Below, one piece after another: positions 19,240-29,515 of a stretch of 64,000 nt of DNA (its first letter is position 1; each line of letters opens with the position of its first letter). The position numbers and the translations under genes are program-made. The notes beneath the pieces were generated by a model. The model saw only the letters and a list, made by a program, of their open reading frames with translations. It was not told the DNA's origin and ran no database searches. The stretch comes from Diphasiastrum complanatum (lineage: Eukaryota > Streptophyta > Lycopodiopsida > Lycopodiales > Lycopodiaceae), in contig CM055095.1 in the NCBI GenBank assembly GCA_029204225.1, forward strand, positions 52,425,836 through 52,489,835, given 5' to 3'.

Positions 19240-20109
19240 ATGTCTCGTGACTATGCTAAATCTTATAATCTGGCTCCTTTACGACTAGAACGCAGAATTC
19301 CACGTATCGATGCACCAAAGTATGATGGAGAATCTGACCCAGTCTGATTTCTCCAAGACTTTGATAATGCATGCCGTTTTTATGGATATACCTCTGAAAC
19401 TGAAAAGCTTCGTCTATTTCCCATGGTACTCTATGGAACCGCCAAGGAGTGGTATTTGAATCTCGAAGCTCCTGACCTTGCTTCTTGGACCACCCTCAAG
19501 GACGCTCTCGTCAAGCGCTTCAAACCATCTAAACTGACTCAGAGCCCATTCATTCAAATTGCTCATATCAAGATGCGTCGCAAAGAGTCGGTTTGAAATT
19601 ACATTGAGCGTTTTAAATGCCTCAAAGTAGAATGTGTTGATGGAAATATCACCAAACGTATGGCCATAAAACTGTTCTTGGTTGGATTGCCTAAAAACAT
19701 CCGCCGTGAACTCAGACCAGTTGACCTTTATAATCAACTTAAAGATGTGATGACTGATGCTATCCGTGAGGAAGACGAAGGTTCCGACGATCACTTTGAC
19801 CATTGTGAAAAGAAATCTAAGAATCCGGACCGTCCTAATCACCCAAAGTCTGACAATATTGCTCAATCTTCTGAACTTCTACATCAAATGGAAACCTGTC
19901 AAAAAGTTCAACAATCTCATATGGATACCGATTTCCAAACCGCCATGAAACAGATTGCTGAGAAATCCTTTCCAGCAAGAGAAAATGTCTGGTGTCCAAT
20001 CTGCTCACAGCATCACACTGCTAATGAATGCCCTCAACTGCGAAACCATTTTCCAGCAGCCACCAGACCCACCATCTATCGAGCATATCGCCCTTACCCT
20101 CCACAATAG
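19240..20109 (+). pseudogene. Ty3-gypsy (Tat-like) gag
   Basis: The ATG at 19240 opens M-S-R-D-Y-A-K and the frame carries the retrotransposon gag core (R-L-F-P-M-V-L-Y-G-T-A-K-E-W-Y, then F-I-Q-I-A-H-I-K-M, then Y-I-E-R-F). The last part (19660-20109) is uninterrupted and ends with a variant zinc knuckle CPICSQHHTANEC (C-X2-C-X3-H-X4-C). Two in-frame TGA codons (19348 and 19597) break the front half. At the first a Trp (TGG) is expected from family alignments, consistent with a G-to-A change. The frame ends in a TAG at about 20107, probably from CAG. Gag would package element RNA; this copy cannot do so intact. Confidence 0.85.
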
Positions 20110-21000
20110 CCTGTGCCGCGACTAGGGGCCTACCAACCACGACCAACTGCACCAAATCAATACCCATCACCATGTCAACAGTTTGTCGTTAATCAACATG
20201 CCCCACAACACACTGTCCATTATCTTGATCCGAATACCATCGATCCGGCAACCTACTATGTGGAAGACAATACTCAACTGCAATACTCTACTGAAACAGT
20301 TGTTTATTATACCTATGATTTTAGTGCTCAAACAGTGGATCCCAATGCCCAAGCTGACAATCCAAACCAAACCATCTTTACCATACATCAACTGCCCACA
20401 ATATAAGGATGTTTTATCTGTGCAGGTAAGCATCCTAGTATTCACTGGCAAACTCTATTTTCCAAATTGTGGTACTGAACATCACGTGAAGGACAGGCCT
20501 TCTCGATCCAAACCTGCTACTCCTGTCTGTTCAGTGTAAGTAGAAACTCTACCCATTGAAACTCATCCTGCTTGGGTCTTGACTTGGGCACAAACCCAAC
20601 GCAAAGCCTCTACACTTGCACCCAACAAAGCTCAGCAACAACATGTTCCTCCAAGTGAATATTCAACCTCGATTGTCTACCCTCACCCATCTGAAGAAAT
20701 TCTACTGCATCATCAGTATCATCAACAAATCCGCAATGTCGACCAACAATCTTCCACTTCCCATAAAGTACCTCACAAGCCCTTTGAAAGCAAAACCCCT
20801 GAAGGTACAGAAGTCTGGGGAGATTTACTACAAGCCAATGTCACTCTTCTCTTCCATGTTCTCTGGAAGCATGCTGGCAAATGAAAACACCAGATTCAAT
20901 CCAATAACACCACCAGTCCTGACGAGTTGCCTGAAATGCCCTTACATCTAACCAATCCACTCAGCGAACGAGGCAACATCAAAATCCCTGCTACCATCAC
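20110..21000 (+). pseudogene. Gag-pol spacer, frame-broken
   Basis: One frame (20113-20406) is Pro/Gln/Tyr-rich, continuing the gag tail composition. 20579-20884 is open without a known motif. It connects gag to the protease and is broken by stops and shifts. No separate gene is supported. Confidence 0.5.
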
Positions 21001-21019
21001 CAATCACGAGAAGTTTTAG

Positions 21020-21528
21020 CGGTACTCGATGGTGGCTCCGGTGTCAATATCATTTTCACATCCCTCATGATAGAATGGAATCTGAGAGACAAGCTGGCCA
21101 AACCCACTTGCCAGCTTCGAATGGCTGATCAAAGTGTGGTCTGACCTATCGGTTTCCTTCCACAAGTGCTGATCAAACTAGGAGGTCTCAAGTTTTCTGT
21201 CGATCTCGTAGTACTTGATATTCCCAATAATGCCTATTCATATGAATTACTACTTGGTCGTCCATGGCTCACCAATGCACGAGTAGTTCATGACTGGAGC
21301 AAAGGCCGATTTTCTTTTGGAAATCGTGATAGTTCTGTCACCATTGATTCAATGGGCAAACTCAAACCTGCATGCATCCATGACAAAGGGTCCTTGACCA
21401 CCAACTCAGTGTTTGAACCATACCAGTCCAACCATGAAAAAGGTCATTATGTTAAATCTACTAATATCATAAACTGGAGTCACAGTCTAGCTACCATTGA
21501 TTGTGTGAATGCCGATTATTGTCCTTAG
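21020..21528 (+). pseudogene. Ty3-gypsy aspartic protease domain
   Basis: The active site reads L-D-G-G-S-G-V-N-I-I (D-G-G-S-G in place of the D-T/S-G triad, a variant common in plant Tat-like elements), followed by M-A-D-Q-S and, in the intact frame 21166-21528, the flap/C-terminal word Y-E-L-L-L-G-R-P-W-L-T. A TGA at 21142-21144 lies where Arg is expected (CGA to TGA). The protease would mature Gag-Pol. Confidence 0.8.
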
Positions 21529-21732
21529 CATCTAGATAATTGTACCTCTCCACTTCCGATCGATCACAACCAATTACCTGATCTTGATACACCTATCATC
21601 AATATCAATTTTATTGATATCCTTCCACAAAATGATGAGTTACTAAATGTTGTCTGGCTACCTACTAATGAATCAGACGATTTATTCGTCAATGATGAGA
21701 ATGTCTTACGAATTCAGAATTTCCTAGAAGAT

Positions 21733-22860
21733 TTGGACATTTTTGATATTCATATCCTCAACTACATGGAGACACTTCCACTTTGGGCCTATCTGCAACA
21801 TGCTTCCAAGGTGGAACTAGTTGCCAAGGTTACAGTTGAAAAGCCTGAGACAAAATTCTACAGTCCCAAATGCCCACACTATCCATGGGATCTCTGCGAG
21901 GAGAAGACCATCTTTCAAATTGATGACAAGATCCTCCATGATGTACCACCCATCCCTCCTCCACACACCTCTCCACAACCAAAGCCTCAACCACGTGGCC
22001 ATACTATGAAAGAGAAGATGAAAAAACCGCTTAAAATTCAACCGCCTGGTGACCTCACAATTGTTAGGGAAGTTTCTGAGATTGCCTTTGTTCCTACACC
22101 AACCCCCAAACATCCCCAATCACCATCCCGACAGGTGAAAGGCAAGGGCTCCCTCGAATCTCCAGCCCATGATGTTCCTGCATACTTTAAGGATTGTACG
22201 ATCGAGGATGTGACAATCCAATTACCCCAAGCTCAACGTGAGCCAAATGGTAATTCACCCTACGAAGGCCCTACACAAACTGTCACCCTTTCTCTTAGTG
22301 AGTCAAATGAAACCAACGAATATCTTGTCCACGTCGGAGCTCATCTCAATGGCGAACAACGCAGACGACTTGAAAAGCTCCTACGAAAATATCGACATGT
22401 CTTTGCATGGACCTATAAGGACATGAAAGGTGTCTCACCCCAAGTAGCGGTGCATCGTATCCCGCTTAAACCGGGTGCGAGACCAACTGCTAGTCGTCCA
22501 TACAGATGCAATCCAATCTATAAGGTCAAGATCAAAGAAGAATTACAATGCCTCCTAGATGCGGGATTTATCTATGGAATCGAGCATACTGAGTGGGTCT
22601 TCCCAATTGTCATCGTTCCCAAGAAAAATAGAAAACTTCGAATCTGTGTCGACTTTAAGAAACTTAACGTCATCACCAAACGTGATCATTTTCCATTACC
22701 TTTCGGAGAATCCATCTTAGAAAATCTAGCAGGAGATGAGGCTTACTCCTTCTTAGATGGCTTTAGCGGATACAATATGATCCAAATCGCTGAAGAAGAT
22801 CAACATAAAACCGCTTTTGCCACAGGGGCACCTTCTCCTGGAAAGTCATGCCTTTTGGCC
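21733..22860 (+). pseudogene. Ty3-gypsy reverse transcriptase, N-terminal part
   Basis: A 399-codon frame (21733-22932). The first half is a Pro-rich linker. The RT starts near 22320 with L-L-R-K-Y-R-H-V-F-A-W-T-Y-K-D-M and continues with I-P-L-K-P-G, L-D-A-G-F-I-Y, V-P-K-K, R-I-C-V-D-F-K-K-L-N, H-F-P-L-P and F-L-D-G-F-S-G-Y-N. The non-chromoviral FLDGFSGYNQI-type wording places it in the Tat-like branch. A frameshift near 22830 (after K-T-A-F-A-T) moves the coding frame to 22848-23219, so the last 30 residues of the frame to 22932 are not the pol product. Confidence 0.88.
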
Positions 22861-23219
22861 TCTGCAATGCCCTTAGCACCTTCCAACGTGTTATGCAAGC
22901 GACCTTTTCTCAGCAGATGGGCGATACCCTAGATGTTTACTTGGATTTAGGAGCACATTCAAAAGAAACACACCATCTATCTGTGCTCAAAAGAAAATTT
23001 ATCCAATGTCAACGCTTCGACATCTCCCTTAATCCTAAAAAATGTCAAATCTGGGTAACCCATGGTATTGTGGTAGGATATATTATTTCCCGAAATGGCA
23101 TTGCCACTAACCTAGAAAAGATCCTTATGAATCAAAATCTACCGAAACCGCGTACGATCTTGGCCACGCCAACTACTATCAGTGCTTTATTCTCGATTTC
23201 GCTAACAAAGCACGCTTAA
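22848..23219 (+). pseudogene. Ty3-gypsy reverse transcriptase, catalytic C-terminal part
   Basis: It continues the RT in another frame: M-P-F-G-L-C-N-A (palm motif), F-Q-R-V-M and then the position of the catalytic Y-X-D-D box, which here reads V-Y-L-D-L-G-A, so the second catalytic Asp is missing. It goes on with L-N-P-K-K-C and G-Y-I-I-S-R-N-G-I. With the missing Asp and the frameshift upstream, the enzyme would be inactive. Confidence 0.85.
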
Positions 23220-23259
23220 TCTACAAAGTAGTTGTAGTTCCCAAATGGACGGATGAACA

Positions 23260-23700
23260 ATGTGTCGCATTTAATCAACTCAAGAAGTCCTTACTAATGC
23301 ACCCATCCTCCGGGCTCCTAATTATTCTAAAGAATTCCATGTGCATACCGATGCATCCAAGTATGCCATTGGAGCAGTGCTCACCCAACCGGAAGAATTC
23401 AAAAAGGACTACCCAATCCGTTTTCTTAGTCGATAATTGATACCTGCTGAAGTCAATTATATCACTACCAAACGTGAAGTCTTGGCAATGGTAAATGCGG
23501 TTCAAAAGTTTCGCCATTATCTTCTAGGAAAAGTTTTGTGTTCTTCACTGATCATCAAGCACTATTGTATCTCATCAACAAGACCTGCACCACAGACCGT
23601 ATTACTAGATGGATCCTATTACTGCGAGAATTTGAGTTTAGGATCGTGGTTCGTAAGGGAGTTCAACATTTTCTAGCAGATCATCTGTCCCGAATCCCTA
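23260..23700 (+). pseudogene. Ty3-gypsy RNase H domain
   Basis: Across two frames it reads H-V-H-T-D-A-S-K-Y-A-I-G-A-V-L (first catalytic Asp), then N-Y-I-T-T-K-R-E-V-L-A-M (catalytic Glu), F-F-T-D-H-Q-A-L-L-Y-L (Asp) and the closing V-Q-H-F-L-A-D-H-L-S-R-I. A stop near 23438 and a shift near 23538 break it. It would degrade the RNA strand during reverse transcription. Confidence 0.85.
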
Positions 23701-24668
23701 ACCTTTCTACCCATGATCAAGGTGTCAACGATGATTTATCATATGCCATCCTTTTCCAAATTGACTCTACACCTGTATGGGCTAAGGAAATCACAGAATA
23801 TTTAACCTCGGAGCAGATGGATCCTTCCTTATCTAAACTTGAACAACATGCGTTGATCCTCAAAACTAAACCTTATACGTTAATTGCAGGACGACTCTAC
23901 AAGCAAGGGTTAGATGGAATCATCCGACGATGTCTTCCTGAAGGAGAAATACCCTCTATAATTTCTCTCACTCATGAAGGTATTGGTGTGGGCCATTTCT
24001 CTTCTGAAACGACTGCTAAGAAAATCCTCTTGGCCGGTTTTTGGTGGCCAACACTCTTCAAGGATATGCACAATTACACTAAGGCATGTGATGTCTGCCA
24101 ACGCACAAGACGCTTTCAAAAGACCGACTACATGCCTTTACACTCTGTAACCACTGATCAAGCTTTCCAAAAATGGGGGATTGATTATGTCGGACCTATT
24201 AGTCCTGCTACTCGACACACACAATCTCGTTATATCATAGCAGCTACGGACTATTGCACCAAATGGGCTGAAGCAAGAGCTATTCGCAATGCTGACGCTT
24301 GTTCTATCGCAAAATTTCTCTATGAACAAGTTATAGTTTGTTTCGGATGTCCTCTAGAGCTTATCAGTGATAGGGGTACACATTTCCTTAACTCTGTCAT
24401 AGCAGATCTCCTTTCAAAAAAATTTGTGGTACATCGCAAAAGTTTCTCATACTACCCACGATGCAATGGCCATCCACCAATAAAATCCTATGTGGAATTC
24501 TCACCAAAATTGTCGAATCCAGCCGATCTGGTTGGGAGCTCAAATTTGATGCTGCTCTCTGGGCTTATCGCACCACCCCAAAGAGAGCTACAAGCTTAAC
24601 CCCTTTCCAGCTAACATATGGCCAAGAAGTCGTTATGCTTGTGGAATTCCATATCCCCTCCCTTCGAG
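23700..24668 (+). pseudogene. Ty3-gypsy integrase, truncated
   Basis: The open frame of 23538-24599 continues into integrase: the HHCC zinc-binding region (H-E-G-I-G-V-G-H-F then C-D-V-C-Q), W-G-I-D-Y-V-G-P-I (first catalytic Asp) and L-I-S-D-R-G-T-H-F (second Asp). A frameshift near 24465 switches to the frame with L-W-A-Y-R-T-T and T-P-F-Q-L-T-Y-G; the region of the catalytic Glu is scrambled. Homology stops abruptly at about 24668 after H-I-P-S-L-R, so the C-terminal domain is missing. Confidence 0.88.
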
Positions 24669-25291
24669 TTGTTTTCTTTCCTATTGTTCTTCTTTATTTT
24701 TCTTTATTGTCTGCCTGCCATTTCGACAAATTTTTTGCTGTGCTTTCTTGTTCAAACCATCAAGATACTATCAGATCAGGTATACCAACAACCTTCTCTG
24801 AGAAAACCACAAAAGTCATTAGTTTTAGAAGATTTGTCTCACACCATCTCAGATAGAATTCGCCTGACCCCTTTTTTACAATACACGATTCATTTTTTGC
24901 CTCCATGAATTCTGTCTCAAAGACAAACTTTCTAGAAATAGAAAAAATTCGTTTTTTTAATCAGATAGCCACTATCAGGATTCGCAGACAATTCGTTGAA
25001 GCTCAAAATAATTTCCACGATTTTTTATGCCAAAATAGGAAAAAAATATCTGACAGTGCAAAAATTTGTCTGATCCTCAGCACATTGTCTCAAAATTCGC
25101 GACTATCATTACCAAATCGTGGACACTGAGGACGATTTTTTAGTAGAGTTGCGAATTCTTGCCAAAAAAAGTCTACATATAGACCTCCACCCTTTTCTCC
25201 ACAAATTCATTTTAGATTCCTGCTCTCGAGTTCATGCCAAAAAATTTCAAAATTTTCAAACTTCTCAGAGCAATCTAAAATCACTGCTATT
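24669..25291. other. AT-rich sequence between integrase and accessory ORF
   Basis: Non-coding with scattered 'attcgc' words like those in the leader at 18.6-19.2 kb. It replaces the missing integrase C-terminus. It may be the upstream region of the ORF at 25292, but no promoter or element terminus is certain. Confidence 0.35.
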
Positions 25292-26197
25292 ATGGCCTCC
25301 CGTGATTCTTCACTCACTTTGCATCGCCGTAAACCCCCTAGGCCTTATTTAGGGGACATTTTTATGATTTGCATCAAGAATTACGCCGAGCAGCTCATCT
25401 TGGCCAAGGATATCCTCACAACCCTTGGATTTGATCTGACTCACTTCCGTGACCAGCAGAGTGAGAGCCTAATCCGAGTGGCCTACTCCACCTATTCGGA
25501 TGAATTCCATACTTTTAAGTTTACATCTAAGAATGGCAACTATACAATCATCAATGTCTCTCCTGAGCATCTTCAGAGCATTGGCTTCCCTAATCTCGGA
25601 GAGACAATCCATGGCAAGGGCACCAGCTATGATGTCAAGTACTTTACAAAGTTTCTGATCGAGGACGACAAAACCATTGCCCAAACCAATGATGGGATCG
25701 CTATACACCTCATCACAGATCCCCATCTCCGGGCCACCTCAGAAATCCTCGTCACCATGGTTGAAATGCATACTGCCAAGATGGATCGCATACCACCAAG
25801 TGACCTCTTCTCTTTGACCCTCACCATGGACGATCCCACTCAAAACTACAAGTGGGCTAAGAAGCTAGCAGAAAAGCTATACGGGGCCTTGAAAGCCAGA
25901 AAACCAACTATCAAATGTGGATATCTCCTCCACATGTTGGTCACCAAACAGTTGGGGTCTAGGGTGGCTGCTGCCATCAAGGAGCTGGATGATCTCTATC
26001 CTAGCACTAAGAAGCAAGCCACCCCCCAACCGACAGCAGAACCAGTTTCACCAACCCCACCCACTAAGAAGCAGAAAGGGAAGGCGATCAGCACAGAGCC
26101 GATGTCCCTCACAACATTTTATCCAGCGACATCAAGGCTGAGTATGCTGAATCCGGAGGGAGTCTTAAACCCTCTCAGGTCCCAAAGGAGGTCCTAG
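25292..26197 (+). CDS. Accessory ORF downstream of gypsy pol, unknown function
   Basis: An intact 301-codon frame starting MASRDSSLTLHRRKPPRPYL. I recognise no catalytic motif. The first 220 residues look like a folded alpha/beta protein (for example Y-S-T-Y-S-D-E-F-H-T-F-K-F, L-L-H-M-L-V-T-K), followed by a Pro/Thr/Lys-rich linker (P-T-P-P-T-K-K-Q-K-G-K). Near 26120 the better coding frame shifts to S-S-D-I-K-A-E-Y-A-E-S-G-G-S and can be followed to about 26320, where an LTR-like repeat begins. A matching coiled-coil tail seems to resume at 36243. Its place after pol and on the same strand fits an additional ORF of a Tat-like element; a captured host gene is the alternative. It is the most intact frame of this element. 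Confidence 0.55.
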   Translation: MASRDSSLTLHRRKPPRPYLGDIFMICIKNYAEQLILAKDILTTLGFDLTHFRDQQSESLIRVAYSTYSDEFHTFKFTSKNGNYTIINVSPEHLQSIGFPNLGETIHGKGTSYDVKYFTKFLIEDDKTIAQTNDGIAIHLITDPHLRATSEILVTMVEMHTAKMDRIPPSDLFSLTLTMDDPTQNYKWAKKLAEKLYGALKARKPTIKCGYLLHMLVTKQLGSRVAAAIKELDDLYPSTKKQATPQPTAEPVSPTPPTKKQKGKAISTEPMSLTTFYPATSRLSMLNPEGVLNPLRSQRRS

Positions 26198-26324
26198 CGC
26201 GGTAGGAGGCCTTACTCCACCAAGCCCAACAACACAGGCAAGCCATAGCGGCAGCAGCAGGCAGCTCAGTGGCGGTTGGCACTTCTGGTTGTGATCCTAT
26301 GGGCGTAGTTCCGTCCTGTGTCAA

Positions 26325-26583
26325 TGTTGGAAGGAAATCTGATTTGTCACTGTTTGGCTAGATCTACTCACGATGTGGTGTAGTATAGAGGGGATCGTCC
26401 ACTTCCTAAGTTTCTACCAAGCTTCAGGCGGAATGTGAAAATAGAAAAAAACAATGATGAGCACTAAGGCTTACCCAACTAGTGCTTGAATTAGAAATAA
26501 AACTAATCTAAGATGACAAAATGCAAAACCTTACTAAGGCTTACCCAACTAGCAAGGAGCTTAAACTAAATCCTAGATTAACA
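26325..26583. repeat. LTR-like repeat, left copy
   Basis: This sequence, starting TGTTGGAAGG, recurs at 35448-35702 with a few differences over about 255 bp and then the copies diverge. It contains an internal direct repeat 'aaggcttacccaacta' (near 26467 and 26536). It interrupts the accessory ORF reading at its left side. It is probably a truncated solo or 5' LTR; the longer right copy (to 36242) looks more complete. Confidence 0.7.
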
Positions 26584-27527
26584 CGCAGTTTATGACAGGC
26601 GAAAAATGTGGCACTTGTCTTTAAATTCCAAAGGTGCCCTACAAATGCTGAAAGTTTAGTGTGCTCCATTTGGCTTGTGATGAAGTATCTCATGATTTCT
26701 CTATTATATCACTTCATGACCCCAAGAGACCAATCTCCTCCAAGCCTTGATAAAACAATCTATATCAGGAATAATTGGAGATGTGGATTTTCTAGTCATG
26801 GTAGGGGAATATTTAGCTATTTAAGGTAGTTTAATCTACTTGTTACTTTTTCTTTTAACGTTGCAACGCTAACCTAGACTAACTAGGCTAGCATGATATA
26901 GATGACATTTTTTACATTACTTACAATTCAGGGTACAACACCTCATACACTAGCTCCAAATGACAAAAAAGAATTTACTTTATGACATCAAAGGGTTGAT
27001 GTCAACAATCTTCATGGCATGAAAGGGCAAGCAAAATCAATTATCATGACCATAAAGGTTAGGCACTAAGAAATTTCCATTTGCAAGGGCTTGGCCCAAG
27101 CTCTCTCATTGAGCTCTCAAGGTAGGTGACCTTAGCCTTGAACATGTCCTAAGGCTACACATTTACCCATCATGTAATGCCAAGTGCTTTATTTATTTAT
27201 TTATTTTGGAGCCATCTTAAATAACACAATCTACACGTGCCGCCATTGATTAAGACCTTCGACCAAAACTCTCATGTGGATAGCCAGGGAGAGATTGACA
27301 CCTAATACTAAGCCAATTTCAAGTGGACAACGATTGATGGTGGGCTGCCACACATCACATTGAGTTGCTAGGTGGAAGTCATCCACATGATACGTTTGAC
27401 AAAAGGTTCTCTAGAAACTTTTAAAGCAAATTACTTGTAAAAAGAAAATAAATAAAAAAAACTCAAAAGTGGGCATTATGAGAGAGAGAGCATTTTGTTG
27501 CAATCATTTGAACTCTTGCCCTTGGAT
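26584..27527. other. AT-rich DNA, nothing recognised
   Basis: No domain-bearing frame was found on either strand and no element terminus was paired. Confidence 0.35.
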
Positions 27528-27738
27528 AAAGACCCTCTCATGGTGAAAGATCTTGAGGCAAGGGGGGCTTCTAGGCCTCAAAAAACATAATTATCACTTA
27601 GTTGGAAGAAGACTCAAGTACATAAAATTTACAAAGACCCTCTCAAAGTGAAAGATCTTGAGGCAAGGGGGCTTCTAGGCCTCAAAAAACATAATTATCA
27701 CTTAGTCGGAAGAAGACTCAAGCATAGGGAATTTACAA
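27528..27738. repeat. Two-copy tandem duplication, 105-bp unit
   Basis: Unit one is 27528-27632 and unit two is 27633-27738. They are near-identical from 'aaagaccctctca' through 'gaagaagactcaag', differing at a handful of positions and one G in a G-run. High identity indicates a recent duplication. Confidence 0.9.
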
Positions 27739-28055
27739 GTACTCATGTTGGTGTAACTTGGGTTGCAAAATGTAGAGGGATAAATTTTATTAAATTAAAA
27801 AATCTCTTAAAAATTGAGGGTAGTAAAGGTACAACATACTTTGTACTCTACCCTAAATTATGTAAGGCCAGGCTCCACCTTTTAGCCTCCAAGGACCCAA
27901 GTAACCCCAAGGAATGCTCGAGAAATTTGGCAAAGTATAGGAATGAAATCAAATTATTTTTTAAAAATATATATCATAAAACTTTTAACAAACTTTTATA
28001 TAGGCATATAAACCTTTTTACAAGGAATAGTCCTCAAAAAATAGAGAAGCTTTAA
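27648..28055 (+). CDS. Uncharacterised 135-codon open frame
   Basis: It is open from ATG 27648, beginning in the second unit of the tandem duplication, and is Lys/Leu-rich (for example H-N-Y-H-L-V-G-R-R-L-K-H-R-E). Base composition is AT-rich and I recognise no family. It may be a fragment of a captured or decayed gene or a chance frame; nothing flanking it supports expression. Confidence 0.2.
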   Translation: MKDLEARGLLGLKKHNYHLVGRRLKHREFTSTHVGVTWVAKCRGINFIKLKNLLKIEGSKGTTYFVLYPKLCKARLHLLASKDPSNPKECSRNLAKYRNEIKLFFKNIYHKTFNKLLYRHINLFTRNSPQKIEKL

Positions 28056-28189
28056 AAATGCAGGTTTTTATTTTTAAGGATAACTTGAAAAAGGTTTCCC
28101 AAGCTCCAAGGGGCTCAACCCCACACATAATCATTTGATAAGAGTAGACTCTAGGGACCTCAACCCAAAGGCAAGGCTCCAGCCTCCAG

Positions 28190-28960
28190 TCCAGGGATGA
28201 GGGATCCATCTGCCAGTTCTAGTACTGGTACTAGGTGTCGTAATATAGAGGCCGTGGGGTACGAAGAAGCCACATGGCACGTCGCCTCCTCCTTCTCCTG
28301 CCGCCGGGGGCAATGGTCCCTGCCACCTCGCTCGTACACAATACGATCAGCGATGGATGGATGGATCGTGGATCGTGGATGCACTGCCGGCCAGGCCAAG
28401 GCAGGGCATGGCAATGGATTATGGGCATGCTTTGCTTCTTTCTTTCCTTTTTTTGCTTTTTTCCCACTCTCTGGAGCATGGGTCTTGACTGTCTTGGCTG
28501 TGCGCCAAGACCCAAGAGCCAAAGTTCAAACCCCGCGCGCCGTCTTTACTCCTTTCTGCCTGCGCACCTGCTGCCTTCGGACACCTTGGGCTTGGAGCTC
28601 CGGCCTTTCATATCACACTATCGATCTCCATATCAAGGCATATCTCTCTCTCACTGTTTACACACACACACACATCTTCTGGACTCACAGACACCCCCGT
28701 GACCCGAGTTGTCACTTCTCAAATCCACAAATTTCACAATGAATAAATGAATGAGGCAGCAGGGCAGCCGCAGGGGCAGGACGCAGGAGGTGCCAGGGGC
28801 CAGCCAGGTCCCTTTTGCTTTTGTTGGCTGAGCTCGTTGTGTTGTGTGCTTGGTACTTCATACTGGCTAGTAGCTAGTTGTCCTTTGGGTGTTGTTGTAT
28901 TGGGCTTTAATCATTCTGTACCGCCCACTTCGCAGCTTCCTACACTGAAATGACAATTGT
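28190..28960. other. GC-richer island without assignable gene
   Basis: Base composition rises clearly against the AT-rich surroundings, and overlapping open frames exist in several frames of both strands, so none stands out. It contains a short CA tract (about 28660-28674) and GATGGATGGATG. It could be a promoter/first-exon fragment of a host gene moved with an element, but no motif supports this. Confidence 0.3.
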
Positions 28961-29182
28961 AAGCAAGTAACAAGTACTTCGTAATCGGATGAGGATCTGT
29001 TTCAATTCAACATAAACGAATAGCTTCTGTTGGTGGACGTGAGAGAATTTAGAGGAGACATTTGAGTAACAAAGTACTAACGGGGCAAGGCCCTGCCTCA
29101 GGGCCTTCCTTGCTGGGTCCCCGACCAGCAAGGAAGTCTCGAGGGTTTCGGGCCTTCCCCTACGTAATGCCATTGTGTGAAG

Positions 29183-29340
29183 GGTTTTTTTTTTTTTTTT
29201 TTTTTTTTCGTTTTTTTGGTCGCACGGCTGTACGCGTGGACCAGTTTTTTTGTTTTTGGCCGTGTCGTACGGCCGTACGCGTGGACCAGTTTTTTTTTTT
29301 TTTTTTTTTCGGTTTTTTGCCGTTTTTTTTTCACAAATTT
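29183..29340. repeat. T-tract and CGTACG-rich tandem repeat
   Basis: Long T runs alternate with two copies of a unit around 'ggcygtacgcgtggaccag' (29221-29250 and 29266-29310). The second copy includes the palindrome CGTACGGCCGTACG. Phe-rich and Lys-rich shadow frames arise from this tract. Confidence 0.85.
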
Positions 29341-29402
29341 TTTTACGTTTGTGGTGGAATGTGGATGTGGACAGCCAATGACGGGCTGCCACATAGCACA
29401 TG

Positions 29403-29515
29403 CACATTCCATCGGAGAGAGGAGAGCGAACGTGCATTTCACCGGAGAGAGGAGAGAGAAAGTGAATTCCACCGGAGAGAGGAGAGAGAATGACAGATTC
29501 CTAGGAGAGAGAAAA
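29403..29515. repeat. 30-bp GGAGAGAGGAGAGA minisatellite
   Basis: Units centred on 'cggagagaggagag' start at 29413, 29443 and 29473, an exact 30-bp period, with a fourth degraded unit near 29503. Because the period is a multiple of three, the repeat is readable as a 10-residue peptide repeat in every frame. That explains the open frames here without implying a gene. Confidence 0.9.

Noticed and set aside
28197-28742. 181-codon frame in the GC-rich island
   Set aside because: Equally long frames exist on both strands at the same place, with Cys/Trp-rich composition typical of non-coding GC-rich DNA.
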